A stretch of DNA of 59,609 bases from GCA-002840305 sp964609365 (GCA_964609365.1 CAZSRC010000001.1:1-59609); one strand, 5' to 3'; counted from the stretch's first letter, positions 7,648 to 15,814 are shown. Program-made: numbers and translations. The notes: generated by a model not told the origin, from the sequence alone.

Positions 7648-8463
7648 ATGGACATTATTTTATTTTTAAAGTCTTTATTGCTTGGCGCTATTCAGGGATT
7701 TACAGAATTTTTACCAATATCTTCAACAGCACATTTAATCCTGAGCGTAAATTTATTAAATATTGAGTTTAATGATTTTATTAAAAGTTTTATAATTATT
7801 ATTCAATTAGCTTCAATTTTAGCAGTTGTTTTATTTTATTTTAATAAAATCATAAAAAATATATCTTATATTAAGAAAATAATAATTGCTTTTATTCCAA
7901 CGGCTATTTTGGGGTTAGTTTTTTACAAATTTGTTAAGAATTTTTTACAAGAAAGTATTGAAATTATTGGTTTAGCCTTGTTTTTAGGTGGTCTAGCCAT
8001 GTTATTTTTAGAAAAAAAGAATAAGAAAAGGGAAGAGCAACTTTTATTAAACAATAAATCATCAGAGGGAAAAATTGAAAGCATAGAAGATATTAGTTAT
8101 AAAAATTGTTTTATTATTGGGGTGTTTCAATCACTGGCAATGATACCTGGTGTTTCTAGGTCCGCTGCAACTATTTTAGGCGGACTTTCATTGGGTATTA
8201 GTAGGCTAGCTATTGTTGAATTTTCTTTTTTGCTAGCCATACCAACAATGGCGGCGGCCTCATTTTTAGATATTATTAAAAGTGGTTTTAACTTTAGTCA
8301 TCAAGAATTTATTTTTTTGACCCTTGGCTTTATTAGCTCTTTTATTGTTTCCTGGTTTAGTATTAAGTTTTTATTGAATTTTATAAAGAAAAATAGCTTT
8401 GTTATTTTTGCTTGGTATAGAATAATAATCGGATCTTTAATTTTTTTCTTTCTTTATAGTTAA
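7648..8463 (+). CDS. uppP: Undecaprenyl-diphosphatase
   Basis: 271 residues, multi-pass membrane protein (BacA family, usual length 265-280). Catalytic motifs are GFTEFLPISSTAH (17-29) and PGVSRSA with R171. It dephosphorylates undecaprenyl diphosphate to recycle the lipid carrier of peptidoglycan and surface glycans, and gives bacitracin tolerance. A basic Lys-rich insert (about 128-145) faces the cytoplasm. It starts 9 bases after the ATPase stop and ends at a strong bidirectional terminator. Confidence 0.96.
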   Translation: MDIILFLKSLLLGAIQGFTEFLPISSTAHLILSVNLLNIEFNDFIKSFIIIIQLASILAVVLFYFNKIIKNISYIKKIIIAFIPTAILGLVFYKFVKNFLQESIEIIGLALFLGGLAMLFLEKKNKKREEQLLLNNKSSEGKIESIEDISYKNCFIIGVFQSLAMIPGVSRSAATILGGLSLGISRLAIVEFSFLLAIPTMAAASFLDIIKSGFNFSHQEFIFLTLGFISSFIVSWFSIKFLLNFIKKNSFVIFAWYRIIIGSLIFFFLYS

Positions 8464-8488
8464 TTTTTATTAAAATATACTATATAAA

Positions 8489-8519
8489 AAAACAGAAGCA
8501 TTTTTTGCTTCTGTTTTTT
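8489..8519. terminator. Bidirectional terminator between uppP and rplA
   Basis: AACAGAAGCA (8491-8500), loop TTTTT, TGCTTCTGTT (8506-8515), with A/T tracts on both sides. It serves uppP (plus) and the secE-rplA operon (minus). Confidence 0.85.
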
Positions 8520-8535
8520 ATATATACTCAACTAG

Positions 8536-9189
8536 TTATAAAGATATTTTTATTCCTGGTCCCATAGTAGAGTTTATGCTTAAATTTTTAATATAAACAC
8601 CCTTAGAAGATCCTGGTTTAGCTTTTTTAATAGCATCAATTAAAGTATTTAAATTTTCTTCTAGCTTATTGTTGTCAAAGCTAATTTTTCCAATAATTGC
8701 ATGAACATTACCAGTGTCATCATTTTTAAAGCTAATTTTACCCCTTTTTAGCTCTTCTACGGCCTTAACAGGATTATTTGTTACAGTTTCATTTTTTGGT
8801 GAAGGCATTAAACCCCTTGTTCCTAAGATTTTTGCTATTTTTGCTAAGCTTTTCATTGTTTCCATATCTGCTATAGCAACTTCAAAATCAGTTTTTTCAG
8901 TTCTTTTTATTTCTTCTATTAAATCTTCTCCTCCAACTAAATCAGCCCCAGCCTCTTTAACAGCCTTTTCTTTGTCGGGTGATACAAATGCTGCTACTCT
9001 GATTGTTTTTCCTGTTCCATGAGGAAGACTAACTGCAGATCTTACTTGTTGATCTCCTTTTTTATTATCTATTCCTAATCTAAAATGTGCTTCAACTGAA
9101 GCCTCAAATTTAACTTTATTAAATTTTTTAGCTAATTCAATAGCTTCGGCAATAGAATAACTCTTTTCTTTATCAAATTCTTTTTCCAT
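8536..9189 (-). CDS. rplA: 50S ribosomal protein uL1
   Basis: 217 residues, slightly short for L1 (about 230). Signatures: SYSIAEAIELAKK, FEASVEAHFRLGIDNKKGDQQVRSAVSLPHGTGK, RGLMPSPKNETVT and SSKGVYIKNLSINSTMGPG. It forms the L1 stalk that moves deacylated tRNA from the E site, and in many bacteria it represses its own mRNA. It is last in the secE-nusG-rplK-rplA operon; rplJ and rplL do not follow. An mRNA element resembling the rRNA L1 site lies immediately upstream. Confidence 0.97.
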   Translation of the reverse strand: MEKEFDKEKSYSIAEAIELAKKFNKVKFEASVEAHFRLGIDNKKGDQQVRSAVSLPHGTGKTIRVAAFVSPDKEKAVKEAGADLVGGEDLIEEIKRTEKTDFEVAIADMETMKSLAKIAKILGTRGLMPSPKNETVTNNPVKAVEELKRGKISFKNDDTGNVHAIIGKISFDNNKLEENLNTLIDAIKKAKPGSSKGVYIKNLSINSTMGPGIKISL

Positions 9190-9195
9190 ATTTTT

Positions 9196-9231
9196 TTAGT
9201 GGTTTTAGCGAAATGAATTTCTCCCACCTAA
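9196..9231 (-). promoter_or_regulatory. Predicted L1-binding autoregulatory mRNA site upstream of rplA
   Basis: Read on the minus strand, the rplK-rplA spacer contains TTAGGTGGGAG, a GAAA-TTCA-TTTC mini-hairpin, then GCTAAAACCACTAA. The outer segments pair (TTAG with CTAA, TGG with CCA, one bulged G). The 5' part matches the base of the L1 stalk of bacterial 23S rRNA (AUAGGUGGGAG in E. coli), and the 3' part resembles its GAAAUACCACC partner. The element ends 6 bases before the rplA start codon, so L1 bound there would block initiation. The rRNA comparison is from memory. Confidence 0.7.
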
Positions 9232-9248
9232 TTAATTATTATTTATTA

Positions 9249-9674
9249 TTAATCTTTTATTTCTACCCCCATTTGTCTAGCTGTTCCAGATAGAATTTTT
9301 ATAGCCATTTCTATATCATTGGTATTTAGGTCATTCATTTTTTCTTTTGCAGCTTCCGCTAATTGATCTCTAGTAATTGTGCCAACTTTTTGACTCAAAG
9401 GTTTACTAGAGCCCTTTGTTATTTTTGCATATTTCTTTATTAGCTCTGATGCTGGAGCTGATTTCATTATGAAGTCAAAAGTTCTATCTTCATACACACT
9501 TATTTCAACTGGAACAACTTCTCCCATTTTATCCTTACTAGCATCATTAAATTTTGAGCAAAAATCTTGGATGTTTAAACCATGTTGACCTAATGCTGGT
9601 CCAACTGGTGGAGCGGGATTAGCTTGCCCTCCTTTTATTTGTAATTTTATCTTTGTTAAAACTTTTCTTGCCAT
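9249..9674 (-). CDS. rplK: 50S ribosomal protein uL11
   Basis: 141 residues from the ATG at 9672-9674 (MARKVLTKIKLQIKGGQANPAPPVGPALG). An upstream in-frame start would add nine residues not found in L11. Typical elements are GGQANPAPPVGPALGQHGLNI, FDFIMKSAPAS and IMSGTARQMGVEI-like ILSGTARQMGVEI at the end. It binds the GTPase-associated centre of 23S rRNA and is needed for factor-dependent GTP hydrolysis and the stringent response. It lies between nusG and rplA in the conserved order. Confidence 0.97.
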   Translation of the reverse strand: MARKVLTKIKLQIKGGQANPAPPVGPALGQHGLNIQDFCSKFNDASKDKMGEVVPVEISVYEDRTFDFIMKSAPASELIKKYAKITKGSSKPLSQKVGTITRDQLAEAAKEKMNDLNTNDIEMAIKILSGTARQMGVEIKD

Positions 9675-9735
9675 ATTTTTTTTTATAATTTGTAGAAGCA
9701 AATCATTTTTAATTGATTTATCAAATTATATTAAT

Positions 9736-10281
9736 TTATATTTTTTTAATTTGTAAAAAATCTAATTCTACTGGTGTTTCTCTGCCAAACATTGATACGT
9801 TTACTTTTATCTTTCCTTTAGCTTCATCAATATTCGTTATTTTTCCTTCAAAATTTTTGAAAGGGCCGTCATTTATCTTAACAACTTCACCTATTTCAAT
9901 ATCTATTTTGAATTTTGGCTCTTCTACTCCCATTCTTTTCATTAATGATTGAACTTCTTTATCGCTAATTGGTGTTGGAACTGTTCCTACGCCAATAAAT
10001 CCTGTTACATTTGGAGTATTTCTTACAATATACCAAGATTCATCTGTTACTATCATCTCCACTAAAACATAACCTGGAAAAATTTTCTCTTCTACAACTT
10101 TTCTTTTTCCATTTTTTATTTTTATTTTTTTTTCAATAGGTACCAGGACGTTAAATATTTTATCACTAGCATCAAGAGTTTCTATTCTCATTTTTAAATT
10201 ATGAGCGACATTCTCTTCATAACCAGAATAAGTATGTAAAACATACCAGCGCCTTCCTTGATTTAAATTTTGTTTAGCCAT
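9736..10281 (-). CDS. nusG: Transcription termination/antitermination factor NusG
   Basis: 181 residues, full length. NGN domain: RRWYVLHTYSGYEENVAHNL, IFPGYVLVEM and WYIVRNTPNVTGFIG. KOW domain: GEVVKINDGPFKNFEGKI and a C-terminal VNVSMFGRETPVELDFLQI. It binds RNA polymerase, raises processivity and links to Rho or to S10 on the ribosome. It follows secE by 25 bases, the usual arrangement. Confidence 0.97.
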   Translation of the reverse strand: MAKQNLNQGRRWYVLHTYSGYEENVAHNLKMRIETLDASDKIFNVLVPIEKKIKIKNGKRKVVEEKIFPGYVLVEMIVTDESWYIVRNTPNVTGFIGVGTVPTPISDKEVQSLMKRMGVEEPKFKIDIEIGEVVKINDGPFKNFEGKITNIDEAKGKIKVNVSMFGRETPVELDFLQIKKI

Positions 10282-10306
10282 AAGTATTTTAAAAAATTAT
10301 AATTTT

Positions 10307-10492
10307 TTATTTTGTAATTAAATACTCTAATCCAAAATTAAAAATATAGTCTAGAGCACCTAAGAATATAGCTACTGCTAAACTTAAACCTATAACCAAA
10401 ACAGTGTATCTATAAGTTTCTTTCTTGCTTGGCCAGCTAACTTTTTTTATCTCTGTTACTGACTCCTTAACATAATTAGTTATTTTTCCCAT
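10307..10492 (-). CDS. secE: Preprotein translocase subunit SecE
   Basis: 61 residues with the minimal SecE form: amphipathic helix with KESVTEIKKVSWPSKKETYRYTVLV, then one TM helix (about 31-52). It clamps the SecY channel in the cytoplasmic membrane. It is first gene of the secE-nusG-rplK-rplA operon, with its own promoter about 41 bases upstream. Confidence 0.95.
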   Translation of the reverse strand: MGKITNYVKESVTEIKKVSWPSKKETYRYTVLVIGLSLAVAIFLGALDYIFNFGLEYLITK

Positions 10493-10532
10493 ATTATTTA
10501 AATTAAAAACAGCCTTTTTTGGCTATGTATAT

Positions 10533-10561
10533 ATAATAATAAATTAAGCTTAATATGTCAA
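10533..10561 (-). promoter_or_regulatory. Promoter of secE-nusG-rplK-rplA
   Basis: Minus strand: TTGACA (10556-10561), 17-nt spacer, TATTAT (10533-10538). A small hairpin AGCC-AAAAAA-GGCT (around 10511-10524) lies in the leader, with no long T tract. Confidence 0.75.
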
Positions 10562-10580
10562 GGAATCTAAAAGTGCTTGT

Positions 10581-10609
10581 TTGATTTTTTATTTTTTTTA
10601 TTGTATTAT
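10581..10609 (+). promoter_or_regulatory. Promoter of the 10649-15417 operon
   Basis: TTGATT (10581-10586), 17-nt spacer, TATTAT (10604-10609), 40 bases before the first ATG. It diverges from the secE promoter 20 bases away. Confidence 0.6.
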
Positions 10610-10648
10610 TAAAAGGTAATATTTATTCAATTTTTTTAATAATTTTAT

Positions 10649-12358
10649 ATGGTCAGTCCTCATTTAATAAAAAAGAAAGAGGGTCGTTTTAGCTTGAATG
10701 TTAATGCGAAAAAACTTTTTCAGTTAATTTATATAAAAAAAAATAAATTATCATCACCTTCGGATGATTCTTCAAAAATAATGGTTTCCACAATGGTTTC
10801 TCGTTTGTCTTTTTTTTATGAAAAAATTAGAAATGCTGTTGACTATGAGGACGATCATTTACTTAGAAAAAATGCAATTAAGCGTATTTTTAAAAGACAG
10901 ATAGTTATAGAGGGGATGATAAAAAATTCAAAGAGTCAAGAGATCTCCTTACATTTATTAACAGAATTAATTCAGGCTGGTTACTTGGAGAATAATTCAA
11001 TTCCAGAAAAAAAGATTTATGAGGTAGCTGATATTCTAGAAAAATATATTAAATTAAAAGAGTTTAGTTTTAAAAAGCAAGGATTTTTTTCTGGTTTTAA
11101 TAAAAAAAACAAAGATCAAAAAAATAAAAAAAAGAGAAAAAATAACGAAGAAAAGGTATTACTCGATTGGATATTATCAATGGCTGCGGCCGAAATAGAG
11201 GAAAATTTAACCAAAGATAATATTCAGCAAGAAATAGTCAGTGATATGTTTGATATTTTAAAAGATAATATCAAGTTGCCAAGAGACCTTCCTTTTGAAA
11301 GTGATTTAAATATTCAAATTTATTTAGGAATAGCTAGAAATTTTTTAAATTATGACGAAGACCTTCTCAGTTTTACAGTTTTTAAATATTATAATAAAGA
11401 TTGGGCGAAAATAAGTGATGCTGGCATTGAAGATCTTTCTGAAAAAATTGAAATATTACACTTAGCCATATCTCAGCAATTAAATCACCCTCTGAAAAAG
11501 CAATTAGATAAGATAATTAAATCATATTCTTTATATTATTCAATATTAAAAGAAGTTATTAATGAAAATCCAATTAAGGTTTATGATCAAGCGGTTAATA
11601 ATTACAAATCTTTTAATAATTTAGTTAAAGAAGCTTGCGAAAAAAGATTTAAAAAAATAAAAAAGAAACTTTGGAATTCTGGTTTTAGAAGTATTATTTA
11701 TATATTTTTAACTAAATCAATTTTTGTTTTTTTATTAGAAATTCCAGCAATTAGATATTTTGGTGAAGAGCTAAATGTTATCTCCCTAGCAATCAATGTT
11801 TCTTTTCCTGCATTCTTATTATTTGTAATGATTTTATTTACCTGGGCCCCAGCACAAGAAAATACTAAGAAAATAATTGAAGGAGTTGAGGAGGTTGTTT
11901 TTAGTGAAAAAAGAAGAAAAAGTTCAATTCTTTTAAGAAAACCAGCAAGGAGAAGTTTGGTTATGGATTTTATTTTTAATATCCTTTATTTAAGTGGTTT
12001 TTCCATAACAATTTATTTTATTATTGAAGTGCTGGGAATGATTCATTTTAACTGGGTAAATATAGTAATATTTTTATTTTTTCTAACTTTTGTCAGTTTT
12101 TTTAGTTTTAGAATTAAGCGCGATATTAAGAAGTTTATTATTATTGAGCCAAGTGAAGGATTTATTTCATTTTTGTTTGATTTTTTTTACACCCCAATAA
12201 TAGCTATGGGTAAATTTTTATCAGACAATGCTTCCAAGGTTAATGTTTTTGTTTTTGTTTTAGACTTTATAATTGAAGCACCATTTAAGGTGTTTATCGA
12301 AATATTTGATGATTGGATTAAATATATGAAGGAAAGAAAAGAGGATTTAGTTAATTAA
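10649..12358 (+). CDS. Large membrane protein of unknown function, operon leader
   Basis: 569 residues, no recognised family. Residues 1-330 are soluble and mostly helical, with a very basic stretch NKKNKDQKNKKKRKNNEEK near 151-169. Four TM helices follow: roughly 350-368, 378-398, 438-460 and 470-490. The remaining residues contain further hydrophobic patches (FISFLFDFFYTPIIAMGKFL). It is co-transcribed with rsmI (4 bases), cvpA, tsaC and ctpA. A large cytoplasmic helical domain on a membrane bundle could be a regulatory or scaffold protein, but nothing in the sequence identifies the partner. Confidence 0.75.
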   Translation: MVSPHLIKKKEGRFSLNVNAKKLFQLIYIKKNKLSSPSDDSSKIMVSTMVSRLSFFYEKIRNAVDYEDDHLLRKNAIKRIFKRQIVIEGMIKNSKSQEISLHLLTELIQAGYLENNSIPEKKIYEVADILEKYIKLKEFSFKKQGFFSGFNKKNKDQKNKKKRKNNEEKVLLDWILSMAAAEIEENLTKDNIQQEIVSDMFDILKDNIKLPRDLPFESDLNIQIYLGIARNFLNYDEDLLSFTVFKYYNKDWAKISDAGIEDLSEKIEILHLAISQQLNHPLKKQLDKIIKSYSLYYSILKEVINENPIKVYDQAVNNYKSFNNLVKEACEKRFKKIKKKLWNSGFRSIIYIFLTKSIFVFLLEIPAIRYFGEELNVISLAINVSFPAFLLFVMILFTWAPAQENTKKIIEGVEEVVFSEKRRKSSILLRKPARRSLVMDFIFNILYLSGFSITIYFIIEVLGMIHFNWVNIVIFLFFLTFVSFFSFRIKRDIKKFIIIEPSEGFISFLFDFFYTPIIAMGKFLSDNASKVNVFVFVLDFIIEAPFKVFIEIFDDWIKYMKERKEDLVN

Positions 12359-12362
12359 TGAT

Positions 12363-13031
12363 ATGAATTTATATATAGTAGCAAGCCCCATAGGTAATCT
12401 AGAGGATATAAGCTTGAGAGCTCTTAGAATTTTATCAGAAGTGGATGTTATTTTAAGTGAGGATACTAGAGTTAGTGGAAAACTTCTCAATCATTATAAG
12501 ATAAAAAAGAGCTTAATATCATTTCACCATCATTCTGGGCCTGGAAAATATAAGCAGGTTTTAGAATTACTTAAAAGTGGTAAATCATTAGCGCTTTTAA
12601 GCGATGCCGGAACTCCAAATATATCTGATCCAGGCGGTCAATTAGTTCAATTTATTAGAGAAAATTTAGAAGATGTTAATATTGAACCAATACCTGGAGC
12701 ATCAGCTATAACGACTGCTTTATCAGTTTCCGGTATAAAGGCTGATAAATTTTCTTTTTTCGGTTTTTTACCTCATAAAAAGGGAAGATCTACAATGATC
12801 AAAGAGATTTTAAACTCTAAATTTCCTGTTATTTTTTATGAGTCAAAACATAGGGTTCAAAAGTTATTACAAGAATTAATAGACCTTAATATGCAAAAGA
12901 AAATTATGATTTTCAGAGAGCTAACTAAAATGCATCATAGTTTTTATAATGATGATCTAGTTTCTTTGTATAAAAAATTTGAACAAGATAAAAATAATTT
13001 AAAAGGAGAGTTTACTATAATTATTTATTAA
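12363..13031 (+). CDS. rsmI: 16S rRNA (cytidine1402-2'-O)-methyltransferase
   Basis: 222 residues. N-terminal LYIVASPIGNLEDISLRALRIL, then LSEDTR, ALLSDAGTPNISDPGGQLV and PIPGASAITTALSVSGI are diagnostic of RsmI in the tetrapyrrole methylase fold. It methylates the 2'-OH of C1402 in the 30S P site using SAM. It is shorter than E. coli RsmI (286) because the C-terminal extension is missing, common in reduced genomes. Second gene of the operon. Confidence 0.95.
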   Translation: MNLYIVASPIGNLEDISLRALRILSEVDVILSEDTRVSGKLLNHYKIKKSLISFHHHSGPGKYKQVLELLKSGKSLALLSDAGTPNISDPGGQLVQFIRENLEDVNIEPIPGASAITTALSVSGIKADKFSFFGFLPHKKGRSTMIKEILNSKFPVIFYESKHRVQKLLQELIDLNMQKKIMIFRELTKMHHSFYNDDLVSLYKKFEQDKNNLKGEFTIIIY

Positions 13032-13037
13032 AAAATT

Positions 13038-13556
13038 ATGCCAATTCTAGATTTAATTTTAATAGTTTTTTTGGGTGGATTTGCTTTATATGGTTTTTAT
13101 TTGGGTTTTGTTAAGATGGTTTTAAAATTATTAGCATCGATTCTTTCTATCATTTTTGCTATTAACTCTTATTTGACTTTTTATCAAATATTTCCATCTA
13201 TAGGATTTGGATCTGAAAGCTTGGGTAAGTTTTTATCTTTTATTATTGTTCTAACTTTAATTAACTTTGTTTTAAGTTTTCTTATTTCAATAATCGCTAA
13301 GGTGTTAAAAATTATTACCGGACTTCCTTTTATATCCTTTATTAATAGAGTTATGGGATCTTTATTGGGATTTGCCCAAGCTTTATTTATTTTGGGTGTG
13401 GTAATTTTTATTATGTCCAGATATGCTATAAGCAACAACCTGTTAAATCATTTAATTATAGGCTCAGATTTGTCCCCAATCTTGCTCAGAAGTGTTAATT
13501 GGTTAGAGCCATTATTTCCCAGCGCCCTAAGAATTTTAGAATCTGCTATTAATTAA
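13038..13556 (+). CDS. CvpA-family membrane protein
   Basis: 172 residues with four TM helices (about 4-22, 25-45, 62-85, 100-125) and the family pattern LDLILIVFLGGFALYGFYLGFVK...NRVMGSLLGFAQALFILGVV. CvpA proteins are inner-membrane proteins named for colicin V production; the physiological role is poorly defined and has been tied to envelope homeostasis. Spaced 6 bases after rsmI and 4 before tsaC. Confidence 0.88.
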   Translation: MPILDLILIVFLGGFALYGFYLGFVKMVLKLLASILSIIFAINSYLTFYQIFPSIGFGSESLGKFLSFIIVLTLINFVLSFLISIIAKVLKIITGLPFISFINRVMGSLLGFAQALFILGVVIFIMSRYAISNNLLNHLIIGSDLSPILLRSVNWLEPLFPSALRILESAIN

Positions 13557-13560
13557 TTTT

Positions 13561-14163
13561 ATGGAGTTGAGAAGAATTTTAGATGAAAATGATGAAAAAT
13601 TTTTAGTAAAAAGCTTCAAGGAATCAAAGACCATGGTATTACTCAGTGATACTGTTTATGGAATTAGCTCCTCTTTAAGAAGTTTGGCAATTAAAAATAT
13701 TTATAAAATAAAAAAAAGAGATAAATCTAAGTTGTTTATTATTTTAGTTAGTGATTTATTAATGTTAAAAAAATATTTTTTTGTTTCTAGTCAACAAGAT
13801 TTTTTTATAAAAAAGAGTTTGTCAGATAAAAATAGCAGAGCTATTAGTTTTATTCTCAAACCAAAAAAAGATCTTTTATTTTTTTTAGATAATAATTATA
13901 AGAATGGTGTTGCTGTTAGGTTGCCAAAAAGTAAATTTTTAATTAAAATAATAAAGTTGATAAAGGAGCCAATAATTTCAACTAGTTGTAATATTAGTGG
14001 AGAAAAATCTTTAAATAATTTAAAAGATATAAAAAATTTTTTTGAAAAAAGAAACTATAGGCCAGATTTAATTATCTCAACTCCTTACTTAAGGCCCAAG
14101 AAAAAAGCCTCAAAACTTGTAGATATTAGGGATATTAACAATGTTAAAAATATAAGAAATTAA
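13561..14163 (+). CDS. tsaC: Sua5/YciO/YrdC threonylcarbamoyl-AMP synthase
   Basis: 200 residues covering the YrdC domain: TMVLLSDTVYGISSSLRSLAIKNIYKIKKRDKSK, AVRLPKSKFLIKII and PIISTSCNISGE. It makes threonylcarbamoyl-AMP from threonine, bicarbonate and ATP for the universal t6A37 tRNA modification. In the usual DT.YG motif and KxR loop the key basic residues are visible (KKRDKSK, RLPKS). The Sua5 C-terminal domain is absent, so it is the short TsaC form. tsaB, tsaD and tsaE are not in the window. Confidence 0.9.
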   Translation: MELRRILDENDEKFLVKSFKESKTMVLLSDTVYGISSSLRSLAIKNIYKIKKRDKSKLFIILVSDLLMLKKYFFVSSQQDFFIKKSLSDKNSRAISFILKPKKDLLFFLDNNYKNGVAVRLPKSKFLIKIIKLIKEPIISTSCNISGEKSLNNLKDIKNFFEKRNYRPDLIISTPYLRPKKKASKLVDIRDINNVKNIRN

Positions 14164-14166
14164 AAT

Positions 14167-15417
14167 ATGAATATTAAATTTAAAAAAGTATTTGATAAAA
14201 TTTTAAGAATTTTTGTAATTGCTATTTTGACAGTATTTGTTTTTTTTAGTGGCGCTTATTTAGCCGTGGAAAATGATGTAGTCAAGTCTTTGGCTGAAAA
14301 AGAAGTTTTATATCTAGGAAAAATTAAAGGTAAATATAGTAATGTTGATGGTAATTGGGTTCAGAATGTTAATTTTGATTTATATTGGGATGTTTGGGAT
14401 ATGTTAAAAAATGATTATAAGGGCAGTGATCAGTTAATTGATAAAAAAATGTTTTACGGATCATTAAAGGGGCTTGTTTCATCTTTAGGCGATCCTTATA
14501 CAGAATTTATGGACCCAAAAGAAAACAAAGATTTTCAAGATGATATGTCTGGAACTTTTGAGGGAATAGGAGCTGAAATAGGTATAAGAGATGGAATTTT
14601 AACCATAATATCGCCAATAGACGGCACTCCTGCGCATAGAGCTGGTTTAATGGCTGGAGACAAAATTTTAGAAATAGACGGAGAGGATACAAAAAATATG
14701 AATATTAATGAGGCTGTTAGTAAAATTAGGGGAAGCAAGGGTAGTGAAGTAGTCCTAAGTGTTTTTAGAATGATTTCTGGTGAGATAGAGGAGTTCAAAA
14801 TAAACAGAGATACAATTATTATTAAAAGTGTAAAATATCAAGAAGTAGATGAAAATATTTTTCTAATAAAAATTAGTGCTTTTAATAATGACACTGATTA
14901 TTTATTCTCCGAAGCTGTTACTGAGTTTTTAAAAAAAGATTATAAGGCGTTGATTCTTGATCTAAGAAATAATCCCGGTGGATACCTAGAAACATCAACT
15001 TTGCTTTTAGGTGAGTGGATCAATGACCAGGTTGCCGTTATTGAAAAGTTTTCTGATAACAGGAGTTTAGATTATCCAGCTAAAGGTTTGAATAGATTGT
15101 CGAATACTAAAACTGTTGTGCTAATCAATAATGGAAGCGCCTCTGCCTCAGAAATTATGGCCGGTGCTTTAAGTGATTACAATAAAGCTACAATAATTGG
15201 CGAAAAGAGTTATGGAAAGGGTTCGGTTCAAATGATTAGAAATTTAAAAGATGGCTCATCTATTAAAATTACTGTTGCTGAATGGTTAACCCCAAATGGT
15301 AGAAATATAAATAAAGAGGGGATTGTTCCAGATATTGAGGTAGAGTTGAGTTATGATGATTATTTAAATAATATTGATCCACAGTTAAATTCCGCTAAAG
15401 AGTTTATTTTAAAATAA
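14167..15417 (+). CDS. ctpA: C-terminal processing peptidase (S41)
   Basis: 416 residues: TM anchor or signal (about 12-32), N-terminal helical segment, PDZ domain (about 120-205, GILTIISPIDGTPAHRAGLMAGDKI), then the S41 protease core. The catalytic Ser-Lys dyad is S326 (GSASASE) and K351 (EKSYGKGSVQ), spaced 25 residues as in Prc/CtpA. It is an extracytoplasmic, membrane-tethered protease that trims envelope proteins and wall hydrolases. A partner adaptor is not visible. Last gene of the operon, followed by a weak terminator. Confidence 0.95.
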   Translation: MNIKFKKVFDKILRIFVIAILTVFVFFSGAYLAVENDVVKSLAEKEVLYLGKIKGKYSNVDGNWVQNVNFDLYWDVWDMLKNDYKGSDQLIDKKMFYGSLKGLVSSLGDPYTEFMDPKENKDFQDDMSGTFEGIGAEIGIRDGILTIISPIDGTPAHRAGLMAGDKILEIDGEDTKNMNINEAVSKIRGSKGSEVVLSVFRMISGEIEEFKINRDTIIIKSVKYQEVDENIFLIKISAFNNDTDYLFSEAVTEFLKKDYKALILDLRNNPGGYLETSTLLLGEWINDQVAVIEKFSDNRSLDYPAKGLNRLSNTKTVVLINNGSASASEIMAGALSDYNKATIIGEKSYGKGSVQMIRNLKDGSSIKITVAEWLTPNGRNINKEGIVPDIEVELSYDDYLNNIDPQLNSAKEFILK

Positions 15418-15446
15418 AAAAGACTACTTTTAGTAGCCTTTCTATT
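15418..15446. terminator. Short hairpin terminator after ctpA
   Basis: AAGaCTAC and GTAGcCTT pair around TTTTA with one mismatch; T-rich sequence follows on both strands, so it can serve ctpA and the convergent 15469-15744 gene. A near-repeat (ACGTTAATACG / ACATTAATACG, 15453-15475) overlaps the end of that gene. Confidence 0.6.
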
Positions 15447-15468
15447 ATTTAGTACGTTAATACGTACA

Positions 15469-15744
15469 TTAATACGCGAGTTCTTTTATCCTTCTGATAA
15501 TCTCATCTATTTCTGAGTTTTGTAGTGCTTTGCTTATTTTAACCTTTTCCATTCCTTCTATTTGTTTTTTAGTTTTTGAGTCTATTTCATTACTCAAATC
15601 CTCTAAATAAGAAAAATGATTTTCAGCTAAAAAATTAATCAAAGCATTTTCATCCTTGAAATTTTCTAAAGTTTTAAAATCTGTATTATACAAAAAGATT
15701 TTTTCAACTTGGCGAGTTTTTTCCCCTCTAAATAGTAAGAGCAT
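15469..15744 (-). CDS. Small acidic/helical protein, function unknown
   Basis: 91 residues from the ATG at 15742-15744. An upstream in-frame start at 15792 is rejected because AAAGGAGG lies 7 bases before the chosen ATG, the strongest Shine-Dalgarno in the window. The sequence is a short beta start (LLLFRGEKTRQVEKIFLYNT) followed by two or three charged helices (ENALINFLAENHFSYLEDL, TKKQIEGMEKVKISKALQ, SEIDEIIRRIKELA). No family recognised. Monocistronic, divergent from pyrG; a TTGACA is present about 60 bases upstream but the -10 is unclear. A regulatory or toxin-antitoxin-like protein is possible, with no direct support. Confidence 0.7.
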   Translation of the reverse strand: MLLLFRGEKTRQVEKIFLYNTDFKTLENFKDENALINFLAENHFSYLEDLSNEIDSKTKKQIEGMEKVKISKALQNSEIDEIIRRIKELAY

Positions 15745-15814
15745 CTTAACCTCCTTTTTTTTGTGAAACATTATTATATATAATTTAATCATAAATATAA
15801 TTAATTGTCAATAT

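Noticed and set aside
9675..9701. Upstream start for rplK
   Set aside because: L11 normally begins MA.K..; the nine extra residues are not part of the family.
15450..15478. Direct repeats GTTAATACG/CATTAATACG as an attachment site
   Set aside because: Only about 10 imperfect bases, partly coding, with no integrase or tRNA nearby.
15745..15792. Longer form of the 15469-15744 gene
   Set aside because: The Shine-Dalgarno AAAGGAGG lies inside the extension at the right distance from the downstream ATG.
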